Shown: positions 31,309 through 43,853 of the stretch, one piece after another
How positions within the stretch are numbered: position 1 is the stretch's first letter
How the letters are laid out: the number at the start of each line of letters is the position of its first letter
Assembly (NCBI GenBank): GCA_000149265.1
Contig: CH002917.1
Location: forward strand, 1,099,965 to 1,163,964
Direction of reading: 5' to 3'
Length of the DNA: 64,000 bases
DNA from: Ciona savignyi
Taxonomy: Eukaryota > Chordata > Ascidiacea > Phlebobranchia > Cionidae
Translations under genes and position numbers: made by a program
Notes under the pieces: model-generated
Seen by the model: only the letters and a program-made list of their open reading frames with translations
Told to the model about the DNA's origin: nothing
Database searches by the model: none

Positions 31309-34300
31309 ATGGTTAGACATGCCATACCGTCGACCAAGGAAGGAGTGTACAGTTTCCTATGTTGGAAACCAGATATTTTAAATTGCTGCAACAACGCTAA
31401 ATGTTTTCTGGTGGTTTATTCTCTTTTCTCAATGGTGGCAGGTATATACTATAAGAAATCGCTGGTCGCCTAATCTATTTTTGATCATATTTAGTAGACC
31501 TAAATGGTTAGACGATATGTTTAACGAATGTGGCCAACACCACTGTAGCCTATGTTCATATACACTTTACGATATTAAGCTCCCTAAAACGGCAAGAACG
31601 ATTAATAATTTATTTAATATAACATACTGTGGAATGGTTATTTCATATTTCCTATATTTGGTCTGCATTTAGAGCAAACTATAGACAGTCTATATTTCAA
31701 GTACGATTATGTGACAATCACCACCCAAACAATATAAATATAGCCTAAGTCAACTATTTATATACAATAACAGATAACCGAATGTAGTTAGTTATACGTT
31801 TACTGGGCGTGTAGATATACCGGATGTATTGGTTTACAGCAATGTTATTACTATTTTGTTCATTGCTTTTATCAAACAGAATACTTTGTCCTAAATGTAA
31901 CATTGTTTTAAATAAACTTTTTTTCTTAAACAAGTTAATAGCGTTCTTAGGGTGCAATTTTCGCTACTAACGATGAGAATTGGAAGTTTTCACTGTAAAT
32001 TGCGTTAAACACACAGGAACTATGATCGGAGGTCTTACAAACACCAACATATCCACCCTCGAACGGCGGTTTGGTCTTAGCAGTTCTCAGTCTGCTTTGG
32101 TAGTTGTATCGTACGACGTTGCATTCTGCATTCTCACCGCCTTTGTTACCTACTTCGGCGCCACTGCGAATCGACCACGTCTAGTCGGGATTGGGAGCGC
32201 GATCTTTGGTATCGGGGCGTTTGTCTATGCATTGCCTCATTTCTTATCGCCACTCTACAAATTTGGAGATTCGACATTAACAAGTAAGTGGAATGAGCTA
32301 TTTATTGGATTGGCTGTATAACTAACTGTACGAACGATAAGGAGGTCGAAATATATGTATGGTCTCAAATAAACGGTAAACAATTCACCATACCGCACAA
32401 ACTGACATCAACGACTTTAATTAATATAAAACTTAAAATACAGGATTGGTAACATGATGTGTTTGCTGTCAAAATCCTTGTAAACATATTATCAAGTTGG
32501 CTACAGTCCATAACCTTTTATTTGGTTGTACACTATAGGCCCCTACACGGGTCTTAACATTGGCTTGATGGCAAATAGCAATTCCAAAAAGCATGTACAC
32601 AGCTTATTGTATTGCTTAATCAGTATACACCACAAAAGTGTTTATGATACCGGTTGGTTTAAAAAGAGAATATGATGTTTTACAATTGGCCTTGCAACTT
32701 GCAATCTGTCTGTTGTGTGCACGTAAGTCAAATGAGTCATATGGCATGAGCGGATATACTCAGATTTTAAAAACAACACGATTTGAACCGGTTTCGATAT
32801 CTTTCATAGAAAACCTGATTGAGTTTTACGCGTTTTCAAACTTAAAGAACCTGGTTTGAAAATGCAACTAATCCTGGTTTGCAAAACAAAATTCAACCAA
32901 ACTTGGTTTCCAAAGGTTTCGTTTACAATTTTTCGACATAATTCAGTTACATTTCTACTCCCCCAGACTCTTGCACTTCTTCAAACACCACTAACTGTTT
33001 ACCCACCGACCAAGGCCTTATGAAGTTTATGTTTGTGCTTTTGTTTGGTCAACTTCTTCTGGGTTGTGGGACTGTTCCTTTATACACCCTCGGTGTCGCT
33101 TATATTGAGGATAGCGTTCCGAAGAATTCAGCGCCTATTTATTTGGGTAAGTAAAGGAATTTGCATGGATATCTTCTAAATAATTTTTAAAATCATTGTC
33201 CGTTTATAGAGACAATTCTATTTAAAACAGTTTTGGTGTCGAGCACATAAAGTGTTCATAATTAAGCCCAGTATTAGAAGTTAGAAACAACAGTGTCACT
33301 GTAGTGTAAATAGACAATTAAACTCTTTATTTAATACTAAGCAAGTTGATTTTCAAATTATAATTTAAAAAATCTTGTGAACTACTGGTGAATGAATAAA
33401 CGCTTGTTTTACAGGAATAGCTAATGCCGCTTCGCTTTTTGGTCCCGCGATTGGATTTGCCTGTGGCGGATATATTCTGAATAATTTTTTACGTTGACTT
33501 AGTTCAGACCAACAGCAGGTGAATGATATAATTTAAATAATGTGTTTTTCCCTTTGAATGCAACGCCGTGTATGGGGTATCTTTGTATATTGACAACAGT
33601 AAGAAAAGATGCCCTACATGTGCTTTCCTAACCTTGCGGAAAACGAAAGTGTTTGAACAACGAAGATATCTCTTGTCCAAAGTCGAGTTGCCGATTATTG
33701 TCGTTTGCTAAATATTTGATTCTACTTCGACTGATTGCTTGGCCGGATAGCTTTTCGGCGTCGGGCGGTTAGCAGGCAGTCGAGATTGATTGGATTAAGA
33801 GGTTAACTGTTAAGCACTTGCCCAAGGACACAAACAATAAATCACGAACTTGACTTGCAATGACTGCTGATGCTAACCGAAAATCAATTATCTCGCGAGA
33901 GAAAGCAAAATAACATAAAAATACTGATATATACTTAATGGCACCACACACATATCTGGCAACTCGGCGATGGGCAAAAGGGTAATTTGAAGATAAACGT
34001 GTTAAAAAGCTATATGTTATTTCCCAACACGAGATAAATTTTCTCACCACGAGAAACCCACTGGGCCTCCAATATAAATAAAACGATCAGTGTGTAGCTT
34101 AATTAGGCCAGCGAATCAGGTTTAAAAAGTCACATCCGTTTTTATATTTTGTCCGTGACGGAAATATGTACACTTTTTTTATCTGGTTGGTAAACCACGA
34201 CTCCGTTCACTTGACTTATCTCGCATTGTGAGCTTGATGGAATATCTAATAATTTTGGTTACGCAATCCTTTTCAGCTCTCTGCTTACGTCATCATCCGA

Positions 34301-37300
34301 CCCTCGTTGGGTAGGGGCGTGGTGGATCGGTCCCATGGCTATGATGACCGCCTCTTGGATACTTGTCATTCCATTGTGCGGTTTCCCAAAGCAACTGCCA
34401 GGTTTGATTTATGTTTTTTTTCTTGCACTGAGTTGGCAACGAATATGTAACAAATGTCAGTGGAGTACAACATCCTGTTAACCTATGCATAATTAAAATT
34501 AAAAACCATATAATTACGGTGAAAACTAAAAGGAGGGAAAGCGGGAAGGGGGAAAACTACATGCTAAAATAAAGTTTATGAAATTAGGGTTAGTTTTAAA
34601 CCTGGTGTTAGAGTTAGGGTTAGTTCTGGGGTTGGAATTAGAGTTTAGGGCAGGGTTTAAATTAGTTTTTGTAATTTTATTTTGCAGTTTCCCTCCTTCC
34701 CTCATTCTCGCTTTCCTTCTTCTAGTGTTGCCCTTATTACTAACACATTCCTGCATAAGCAGCAAGCACTACCATTTTAATTAAAGTGCGTAACATAGTA
34801 TTTCACACTGATACAACATCAAATATGGGAAAGCACAACATAAAAAGCATAGGCGATGGCAAAACGAATATACATTAGTAACCCGCGTTGTATATATGTA
34901 ATATAAATTATAAATTAAAGTAAATATTTAACTTAAATTTGAGATAAAAAATACATGTATTGTTATATAATTTTGAACTTGACAAGAAAAGTCAATGGTT
35001 TGGTTGACCCACATTGCTTTAGCATGTACTTACTATACACAGAGAGATATTAGGAAAGTTTATAAATTATATATAGACCCAGCAGTGTGATTTTAAGGCA
35101 GCGTTTAAGGTGTGCATTGAAATTGTATACTCATACGGACAACACTAAAAGAGGGGAAACAGGGAAGGAGGGAAACTGCTTACTAAAACTATGGAAACTA
35201 ATTTTAACCCTGCTCTAAAAAATAATCTTAATCCCACAAACAACCCAAACTCTAATCCCATGTTTAAAAATATCTCTTATGCCCTAATTTTTATTTTAGT
35301 ATGCAGATTTCCTACTTCCCGCCTTCCCACTTTCTCTCCTTTTAATTTTCCCTACTCATACGTTTCTACAAAATTACACAAATTTATTATTTTTGTACAG
35401 GCACTGGTCAAATCCGGGCTGAACGTAAATCAGAAGTCCATACGAACAGTAAAGAAGAAGCCGAAAATTCGGAGCTCGAAAACTCGTTGAAAAACTTCCC
35501 CACCGCCGTTATGAGACTCTTTAAAAACCCTGCGTTTTGTTTCTTAACTCTAGCTGGTTGTTCAACCGGCTTGACTGTAAGCGGAGGTTCGTCGTTCATG
35601 GCAAAGTTCATTCAAAACGAGTTTCACACTTCAGCCGGTACCTCGGCAATGCTGGCTGGTAAGAATGGATCATTTATTTGATAGGATAGGATATTCATGT
35701 TTATTCTTGTGAATGGGAAAACCAAGGGGGTTAACATACGGCAATCGTCAGATCACCTCTCGCCCACCGTCGGGTTACCGGAGCTATTGCAGTGTGTTGT
35801 GTATGATTCACACGGTTCTTTAGTTTGGTAGAACACATTGATCCGCTGGGTTTAGGCAATTTTTGTTAAGTGCCTTGCCCAAGGAGATCTAACGGCCAGT
35901 TCAGAACCTGCAAACTTCGGTTGTTTCGGGTTATAGATATAATTAGATATAGGGTTAATTTAGAGTTAGCGTTGGCTGGGGTTATAGGTATGATTAGATT
36001 AAGGGTTAATGTAGCGTTAACATTGGCTGGGTTTATATAGGTATGGTTAGATATAGGGTTAATGTTATTGTTGGGATTCGTTTCCATACTTTTAACAGTT
36101 TCCGTTTGTTCTTCTTCCCAACATTTAGTGTTGCCCCTAAAAAGTCACCATCAGAATCTGTATCCAATAACAAACTGTAAAAACAAATAAATTACAGATG
36201 GTAAGATCAAACAGAGAGACTTATTTATGGGCAATGTTCAAAATGCGCGTTACTAATATCAGATAACATACCATATTTTTTCACCAAATACAGTACATCT
36301 AAGTTATTTTAAGCGGCAAAATATTTCCGGATTATCTTTCTTATCTATTAAATTATTCAAAAATCTGATTTACGTATTTGTGTTTCTAGGTGCCATTTTA
36401 GTGCCTGCCGCTGTAGCCGGCCATTTGCTAGGCGGTGGTTTGATATCTCGATTTCAAATGGAGACACCTGCTATTTTGAAGTTGTGTGCTTTCTCATCCT
36501 TCCTTGTTGCCTGTTCGTCTCCATTATTATTACTGCGATGCGGTAATAAGGCGATGGCGGGCATTACAGCTACCTACAAGTAAATATATGTATATTTATG
36601 CTGGACCAACAAGAAATATGTTTGCCCTTTTAAAGTTCCTTTTTGTCTATCTGTACTTGAGGTAGGAGCGTTATTGCGTCAACGAACCACTTTTTTGCTG
36701 TTTTGTGCCTGGATACAGGATAGGATTAATAGGAATTATTATCTCGGGGGACGGGTCACTTAAACGTTGGACGCGTCATTACGCGAGGAATCGCTAGATT
36801 AACGAGTGCGTAGGGTTTACGCGGCTATATTGCAATGTTCTTATTCCAATGGGTGTATTGCTAAAGTTTTAAGCCATCGATTAATCAACTCGTTTAGGTA
36901 GACAACGCTGAATAATTGCATTGCTCAAGGATACAACCAAATGGCCAGCGGTTGATTACCATCCGACGGGCTGATTACTATATATAAACTAACAGCACCA
37001 GCACTGAACGGCCGCTGACTCGATTCTGTGGTTTAAATGCCTTTTTGTAAATTTTTATTTTTTTATAAAATGCTCTTCAATGACAGTCGTTTATTTAAAT
37101 TATACATGTCCTTTATTTAATATTTTAAAGAAACGGAAAAGTATTAAACTTAATAAAACTGAAATAATGAATCGCTAAAAATTATAGTAGTATCAAATGA
37201 TTAACATAGTACGACCACTAGTAGGACGCTCATCAGATTTTTTTTTATTTTGTCAATTGTGAAAATAATGTACGGTCGTGTGGCCAAATGGTTAACGCGA

Positions 37301-40198
37301 CCGATACATATACCTACTCTTATACAAAAAAACGGTCCTGGTGACGATCCCATCTTGGGTTCGAAACTTGGCTCGGGAAAAAATTTGTGAAAATAATAAA
37401 AAAATGTAAAAATAATAATTCATTCCATTTCAGTCAATCTTTGAAATGGGACTTTAGTCGGAGCAATCTTACTTCAGGCTGCAACTCTAATTGTAACTGC
37501 CAGACAGAGTTCTACAACCCGGTGTGTGGTGGTAATGGTGTAGCGTACTTTTCACCGTGCTATGCTGGTTGCCCGGAAAGCTCAGGATATATTAATTCAA
37601 CAATCCAGGTGATCATGGTTATGTTTAAATAGTTTATAGGAGGAAAATTGTATACAAAAAAATCTGAAAATATATTTGGAGCACAAGCATTCGTAAAAAA
37701 CAGAACACCATCTGCCAATAGTTCGATAGCCGGGATTATTGAGGGTGTAGTAAGCGATAAAAAAACGGCCGTGGAAAAACATTTCCGACCGGTTAGTCTG
37801 GTCGTTGTGTGCGTCGCCTTTTAATCAAAAGGTTAAAGGTTAGAAACTGGTTGCTAGCTAGCCGGGTGTGTGCTTGGACAAGCACTTAACGGACATTGCC
37901 TAAACTCCGCAGATTAATAGGTTCTACCAAATTGAAAGAACATGTGAATCATACTCAACACACTACTATAGCCCCGGTAACCGACGGTGGGCCAGAGGTG
38001 ATATGTCGGTTTCCCGTGTGTTTAGTCCCTTAGTTTTCCCATTCAGTGGGATAAACATGAATATCCTATCCTATCCCATTCAAAAATGTCAATTCACCTT
38101 TTTTAACCATGCACTCTGCCCCACGACACCCTACTCAACTTACCTTATAGAACGTTGATTCGTGTTTGCTTAAACTGTTCAGTGAAAATATATTTTCTCC
38201 ACTAGATTTAAATCACAATGACTAACTGAAAGTACCAGAAACAATAAACCTGTAGGTTCGAACATGTTAAATTCTTTATAAACTTTCAGGTGTACAACAA
38301 CTGTTCTTGCCTTGGCGTGAATGAAACCGCTCACGCTGGAGTTTGTGAAGCTTCTTGTTTCAAACTTCCTCTGTTTCTCGGTCTAGCTCTTTTCATGGTT
38401 CTTCTCACGTTCATTTCCCACACGCCCGCAGTGGTGGTTTCACTAAGGTAGGTAAATCATAATGTATAAGCTTTAAGGTTAAAGGTTCGAACCTGGTCGC
38501 TAGCTAGCCGGCTGTGTCCTTGGGCAAGGCACTTACGGACATTGCCTGAACCTAGCGGATTAATGGGTTCTACGAAATTGAAGGAACGTGTGAATCATTA
38601 TACACAACACACTGCAATAGCTTCGGTAGCCCGACGGTGAGCGCAAGGTGATCTGACGATTGTCCTTGTGTTAACACCCTTGGTTTTCCCATTCACGGGA
38701 ATAAACATAAATATACTATTCTATAATGTATAAATTACTTTAACTAAAATCTATACCACCGGGAGAAAACTAACAGACAGTAAATTCCGTTAACATTTCT
38801 TATGGATATAATATATCAAGTAAGTACTTGGGGGGTTAAAAATACAAATGACATAGCCTTAATTCTTACTATTAATTTATAATAAGCGTTGCAGTTAGTG
38901 TTGTAGTGAAACAATGTGTTTTTGTCGAGGACCAATGCACAAACAGATATAGTTGTCTTGAAGTCTACAGAACCAAGTTCCGTTTTGAGTAACAACTAAC
39001 CAATCAATATTTCCAGAATCGTCCCGCCTTCAATGCGCTCATTTGCCATCGGTTTAGAGTGGTTGTTTCTACGAGCGCTTGGTACAATACCTGGGCCCAT
39101 ATTGTACGGAAGTTTCATCGATTCAACTTGCAAGTTGTGGCAAAGCAAAGAATGCGGGACAGTGAGAGGTTCTTGCTGGGTGTACGACAGTGCGGGGATG
39201 GCTGTCACATTTATGGTTCTTTGTGAGTTGTTTATGATGCTTCACGTTGTGTGCCTAATTCGAGGCATATGACAAAATGTTTGCAAGCGTATCATTTTTT
39301 TGCAAACACTGGCTTGCTAGTCGGCTGTTTCCCTGCGCAACTGCCCCTTTTTCGGGAAATGACTTATATATGTATCTTGATAATTTTTGCAACAAATGAG
39401 TTTTTTGTTAATTTACCTAGTGACTAAGGCATTTTTTACTGGAAATAGGTTCCAAATAATGGGTTCGTTGCTAAGACCGCTTTGTATGTTAGTCAGTATA
39501 TGTATCGGTCGCATTAACGATTCGGCAACACAACAGTACTTGACTAAGGTTTTTTTGCAAGCCACAAGATTGCTAGTCGACTGTGACGAACCTTAGCGGA
39601 CTAAAACCACTTGTAGTAGTAAAACGGGTAAGAAATCTGACGCTTGTCCAGGTTGTATTGCCATTTTCATACCTCCTTTGGGTGTATTAAAATTATTATA
39701 ACAATAGTATAGGATATTCATGTTTATCCCGTGAATGGGAAAACAAAGGCGAGTTACCAGAGCTATTGCAGTGTTTTCCATGATTTAAAGTTTAAACGTT
39801 TAAATTTTAAACGTTCCTTCAATTTGGTTGAGCCCATAAATCCGCTGGGTTCAGGCAATGTCCGTTAAATGCCTTTCCCAAGGACACAACCGACTCACCA
39901 GCGACCAGTTTCAAACCTTTAACCTTTTGATTGAAAAGCGTCGCACTAAACCACCAGACTAACCGACCGGACATGTATTTTAATCCAGTCATTCGCAGCA
40001 ATTGTCAGCAACTTGGTCTCCACTCTTTTCTACTCCCTTTCCTGGTTTGTGTACAAACCCCCGCTAGTCAGTACAGAACCTGAAAACGAACCTACTTCCG
40101 ACATTAACAGCATACCTATGACGAACAATACTGGGAAAAAGAATACCTCAGAAGAGTATGCGTATGCTAATGACGGATATATACCGGATAGCTCTTGA
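31309..40198 (+). CDS. SLCO: Organic anion transporter (OATP/SLCO), copy 1; one-base frameshift in exon 4 as given
   Basis: Exons: 31309-31441, 32017-32283, 32967-33146, 33415-33518, 34277-34401, 35401-35658, 36390-36579, 37434-37608, 38290-38447, 39017-39222, 39999-40198. Every junction is GT-AG and phase-consistent, except that exon 4 (104 nt, against 103 in copy 2) reads into TGA at 33496-33498. Removing one T from the run at 33485-33490 restores FYVDLVQTNSR and the phase into exon 5; about 664 residues would result. Twelve membrane segments are expected. The family signature is DPRWVGAWWIGPM (exon 5). Exons 8-9 encode the large extracellular loop with Kazal-like cysteines (10 Cys: CNSNCNC, PVCGGNG, CYAGC, CSC, C, C). 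The C-terminal tail is hydrophilic and ends DSS. OATPs import large amphipathic organic anions at the plasma membrane. Whether the frameshift is real or a homopolymer error decides gene versus pseudogene. Confidence 0.93.
33415..33518 (+). other. OATP copy 1 exon 4 with a +1 frameshift in a T run
   Basis: The exon encodes GIANAASLFGPAIGFACGGY, then ILNNF, and then the T run 33485-33490 puts TGA in frame. In the alternative frame the next residues YVDLVQTNSR match the position of YVDIDKVSKDR in copy 2, and the donor phase is then correct. This is strong evidence for one inserted T. Confidence 0.85.
33770..34050 (-). repeat. Degenerate SINE family 1 remnant
   Basis: GTTAAGCACTTGCCCAAGGA then CACAAAC, and GGCAACTCGGCGATGGGC, keep the order of a minus-strand copy at low identity. 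It lies in OATP copy 1 intron 4. Confidence 0.45.
34521..34733 (+). repeat. GTTAGG-like palindromic MITE, copy 3
   Basis: AACTAAAAGGAGGGAAAGCG at the left, GTGTTAGAGTTAGGGTTAGT inside, and GCAGTTTCCCTCCTTCCCTC then CTAGTGTTGCCC at the right. It lies in OATP copy 1 intron 5. Confidence 0.82.
35138..35355 (-). repeat. GTTAGG-like palindromic MITE, copy 4 (core inverted)
   Basis: GGACAACACTAAAAGAGGGG at the left; interior CTAATCCCATG and TAACCCTGC are the complement of the core in other copies; right end CTCCTTTTAATTTTCCC. It ends 46 nt before exon 6 of OATP copy 1. Confidence 0.8.
35681..35918 (-). repeat. SINE family 1
   Basis: GATAGGATAGGATATTCATG, CGCCCACCGTCGGGTTACCG and AAGTGCCTTGCCCAAGGAGA. 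The head is shortened. It starts 22 nt after exon 6 of OATP copy 1. Confidence 0.82.
35925..36140 (+). repeat. GTTAGG-like MITE, copy 5, diverged
   Basis: TATAGGGTTAATTTAGAGTT and TTAAGGGTTAATG repeat in the core; the right end has CAGTTTCCG and TTTAGTGTTGCCCC. It abuts the SINE at 35681-35918. Confidence 0.6.
37271..37384 (+). repeat. SINE family 2 (reference copy)
   Basis: TACGGTCGTGTGGCCAAATG, GTTAACGCGACCGATACATA, AACGGTCCTGGTGACGATCC and GGGTTCGAAACTTGGCTCGG, ending in AAAAAAT. It ends 49 nt before exon 8 of OATP copy 1. Confidence 0.85.
37787..38080 (+). repeat. SINE family 1, near full length
   Basis: GACCGGTTAGTCTGGTCGTT, TTGCTAGCTAGCCGGGTGTG and ATGAATATCCTATCCTATCC. It lies in OATP copy 1 intron 8. 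Confidence 0.86.
38480..38730 (+). repeat. SINE family 1, head truncated
   Basis: Starts at AAGGTTCGAACCTGGTCGCT (B-box region) and ends ATAAACATAAATATACTATT. It lies in OATP copy 1 intron 9. Confidence 0.85.
39445..39535 (-). repeat. SINE family 2, diverged
   Basis: GGTTCCAAATAATGGGTTCG, AGACCGC, ATATGTATCGGTCGCATTAA then CGATTCGGC. It lies in OATP copy 1 intron 10. Confidence 0.65.
39706..39975 (-). repeat. SINE family 1
   Basis: ATAGGATATTCATGTTTATC at the left and CGCACTAAACCACCAGACTA then ACCGACCGG at the right. An internal part near GTTACCAGAGC is shortened. It ends 24 nt before exon 11 of OATP copy 1. Confidence 0.84.
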
Positions 40199-40368
40199 TG
40201 TTTGTTTACATTTTCATGTGTTTTTTTATTGGGTCGTAAAAGAGCAACATTTTATGGATATTTTCAAGCTATTATCAGAAAACTGCCACAGTTTAACAAC
40301 GCATTGTCACAATCAGCTGCATCTACTTCATATATGGTTTAAATATTTATCTATTAATTAAGTGACAA

Positions 40369-40374
40369 AATAAA
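40369..40374 (+). terminator. Candidate poly(A) signal of OATP copy 1
   Basis: AATAAA lies 171 nt after the stop codon at 40198, in an AT-rich 3' flank with no further exon-like sequence. Confidence 0.5.
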
Positions 40375-43300
40375 CTATAAAATAGGATACTGGATAAACA
40401 TTTGATAGATTTTTGTGTTATTGGAAACTGGAATTTTGACTTTTGCCTATATATCTCACGATACATTGTAAAAACGTGTGCATTTTTAGGAAAATTTATT
40501 AGTAAATTTTAAAAATACGCGTCTATTACATCACCATTCGTATTGTGACATTTACATAACAGCAAAAAGTGTTTTTTTTCTAGTTACCTTAGGCTTACTT
40601 TTCTGTTAGCGATTTTACTTTGATTAAATATAATATATTTAAGAGAAGCAATGTTCTGTATTTTATTTGTTTTAAACTAAGATCGTTTGTACAGGGACTG
40701 TTCAACCACTTGTTAACCACCACTATTTATAAAAAGAGCAATTTACCTACAAATAAATACGAATGGTTTTGTTTAAATTTTTAATAAAGTTGTAACTGAA
40801 ACATAGCCAATACAGTTTTAATTTTATTTACCGGTAGTTTATTTGCTTTTCGCGCATTTAAAAACAATAATTAAAAATGTACGTCTTTAAAGTATTACAA
40901 AATGCAACCAACAAGCGCTGTGTATGAATGGGATATTGCAGATATAAAAGCTCATTTTAGCAGGTATCACAAGCACGCTGACGTAAGTTATGACGTAAAT
41001 AATCAGGTCTTTACATTGCACACTATCCATCCAGGTTTATAAATCAACAGAGAAAACCTACAATTGTTTTTTATGTAGCCTAGCAATATCAGAACCTACC
41101 GCCTTTCAGTTATCCGTTCTAAGTCTGTTGTTTTTATCAATTTTTTAGTCTGGTTGTACTGTTCCTTAATAGGCTTTATATTATTAAAGTACCTGTAATA
41201 CTAAACAGCACAGTATTTTAGTAGAGTGTAATAAAGAAGTCTTCTTGCGGTGGGTTACCTAAAATCGCACTGAAAAAAACTAAAACAGACTATATTATAT
41301 TGCTGTGTTTATTACATCATTATAGAATTTGATTTTGTGTATCTTAAGATATTTTAATACAAAACGTATTTTGAAGCTCAGACGTGAAAAATACTTCTAA
41401 ATAAAATTGTAATCTACATAACATAAAAGTGATTGTTTAATCATAATGAAATATAAAAACAGTTCAAAATTATGATAAAAATGAAATTTCATTTTTTACT
41501 TTATTTAACAAACTAAGGCCTGCGTTTTATTTTTTTATAGGACTTAAATCAACATAAATTGTTTTATTTGTTTTTTAAAAAGTGAACAGTTAAAAAGGAT
41601 GCAATTTATCGTTTATTATCCATTAAGTGTTTAGACAACATCATTCTTCTTTGTACAGAGCCGGACTTCAAATGAAGAATTATTCGATCACTCGCTAGGT
41701 CAGTTTTTTGTGTGTTGACTTCGATTGTGTTTATGTATCCAGCAAAACTGTACATACGATTGTGCATAATTGTTTTACAAGTTTAACGTATGGTTGAATA
41801 GAAACGCCTGATGTTAAAACCTAAAAACCAGTTGATACCAAGGTTGTGGGATCGAAACCAGTTGATACCAAGATTTTGTTCGTAATTGGGCAACACTCCA
41901 ATCAGACTCTACCGAAATCTAATAGTTAAAAAGTTTAAACAAAAACTCTAGCAAAGTATCACTTGCATTCAACACACTGCAGTAGCCGCGCTTAAACCAA
42001 GGAAAAAGAGGTAATTTGATGATTCCTATAAAGCCTGCTTCATTTTCTCTTCGGAGGGAAATATAAGCATCCTCGGCTTTTGCTAATTTTATGGCGAAAA
42101 TTGTCTCTGGCGATAAATTGTTTGCTCCTTGCTGTGAACGGCGTCATTTGGGTCATATGTGGCAATTAAAACTTGTCAACCCATGAGAAATGTCCGGAAT
42201 TAACCTCACGGTAAATATTAAATGCCGTTCAGTAATAGGTATTTTATTCGGCCTGTTTACACGGACATAATTCACTGCTGTTGGTTATTATTAAAATTGA
42301 CATATAAATAGTACTTAAAACAGCAAGGTATTAATTTAGGTGTTTTTGCCGGTAAACCTGATTAATTATCGTGCTATCCACTATCTATACAATATCTATA
42401 CACCAATTAAATTTGTTTAACTTTAGTTTCGTTTAGAGCTACGACCACAAGTAATTTAATAACTTTATTTATTAAATACTGGTTTATGTTTAGGTAAATA
42501 AATTACCAATTAATAGTAGCACGGGGGTAATTACATCATCATTTATGTACAGTGTGAAGATCGGAAATTTCGTGGTTCGATTTTTGAGCAAAAATGCAAT
42601 AAAGTTGGATATTATCCTCAACATATACGTATAGGTCAGTATCTTTTCCAACGTTACCGTAATGCCACATAAGCAAGCAGTTGGAAAGTTTGTTAGGTAG
42701 TTGGGTGTTTCGACACGTAACAAAAATATTTAAATTGGGAAAACTAAATTATAAATAGAAAAAGCAGGATTAAACGACAAACCGACAGTCGTTAAAGCAC
42801 ATCATAGCAACATCGATGGAAAATGTAGGGGATACCAGTAGACGTGTCCGCAAATCATAACACAGTAGATGACCAATCACACAGAAACGATTACTTAAGC
42901 TAAGTTTTAAGAAATGACAATATTTCTCTTTGCTCCTGTACAGTTTTGGTTCAGCCGATTGTTTTAATTTTGTCTGCTTCAACCACCACAGAGAAAAAAA
43001 CATCAATACATATTGCAAATTAACGTAAGAGTTCAACTGTTTCGGTTGTTTTAAGGAAAACGTTGTTGCTTCATTACCGATAGAGTATATACCAGAAAGC
43101 CATTTTTTGAATATTTAATATTTACTAAAAAAATATCACTTAAATTTGTGTGGTAAACTTGTTTTGTACCATAAGATATTTATATTATTCCCGTAAACGG
43201 AAAACGCATAAGTCATAAGGTTAATCTTCAGATTAAGATTGATTTAAAATTCCTGCTTGTGATAATTGACATTTTGATTTGTGTAAAATGTGTTAATTCT

Positions 43301-43853
43301 TTTTCTTTTAATGAGTAAATGATTTTAAAGGAGGAGTGACCATCTTTAAGTTAAAGTGTAATACAAGTTTAAGCTGGTGAATCGTTTTGCAGTGCTAAAA
43401 TTTCGTTTTGTTATAAAAAATGCAGATTGGTCATTTACATTGGGTGTACTATAAAAACACCAGAGAAGACATTACAAATATAGGGTTTGTAGTCGACGTT
43501 CAGATTAATGCAGAAACCACTTTTATATTTTTAATTCTGCATGTCAATAAACAGTAGTATTTTTAAACATATGCGCAGGGATGTAAATTATATCCCAGCG
43601 GTGCCAATATTTTTATTAATATTTTACTTAATAGTATACTCTAACAAGTCGGTCACTGGGTTTGTTATATAGTGTGACACATTTAACTACATAAGATTTC
43701 CGTTTGTCTGTTCTCTTTAATCCTATGCAAACAGAGCATACTTTAAGGTAGTGTTGCAAGGCGAGAAATCCCCCTTTTACACCAGACAAGATAACTATAT
43801 GCGCAGAACAGTTTTGTCAGACCAGCGCGTGAACAGGCAGTCTTTAGTGCAGC
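40375..43853. other. Gene-free interval between the two OATP genes
   Basis: AT-rich. It holds a 30-bp direct duplication (AACCAGTTGATACCAAG at about 41829 and 41859) and a degenerate SINE body (about 41870-42035: CACACTGCAGTAGC, GGTAATTTGATGATT). No exon chain was recognised. It should contain the promoter of OATP copy 2. Confidence 0.5.
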
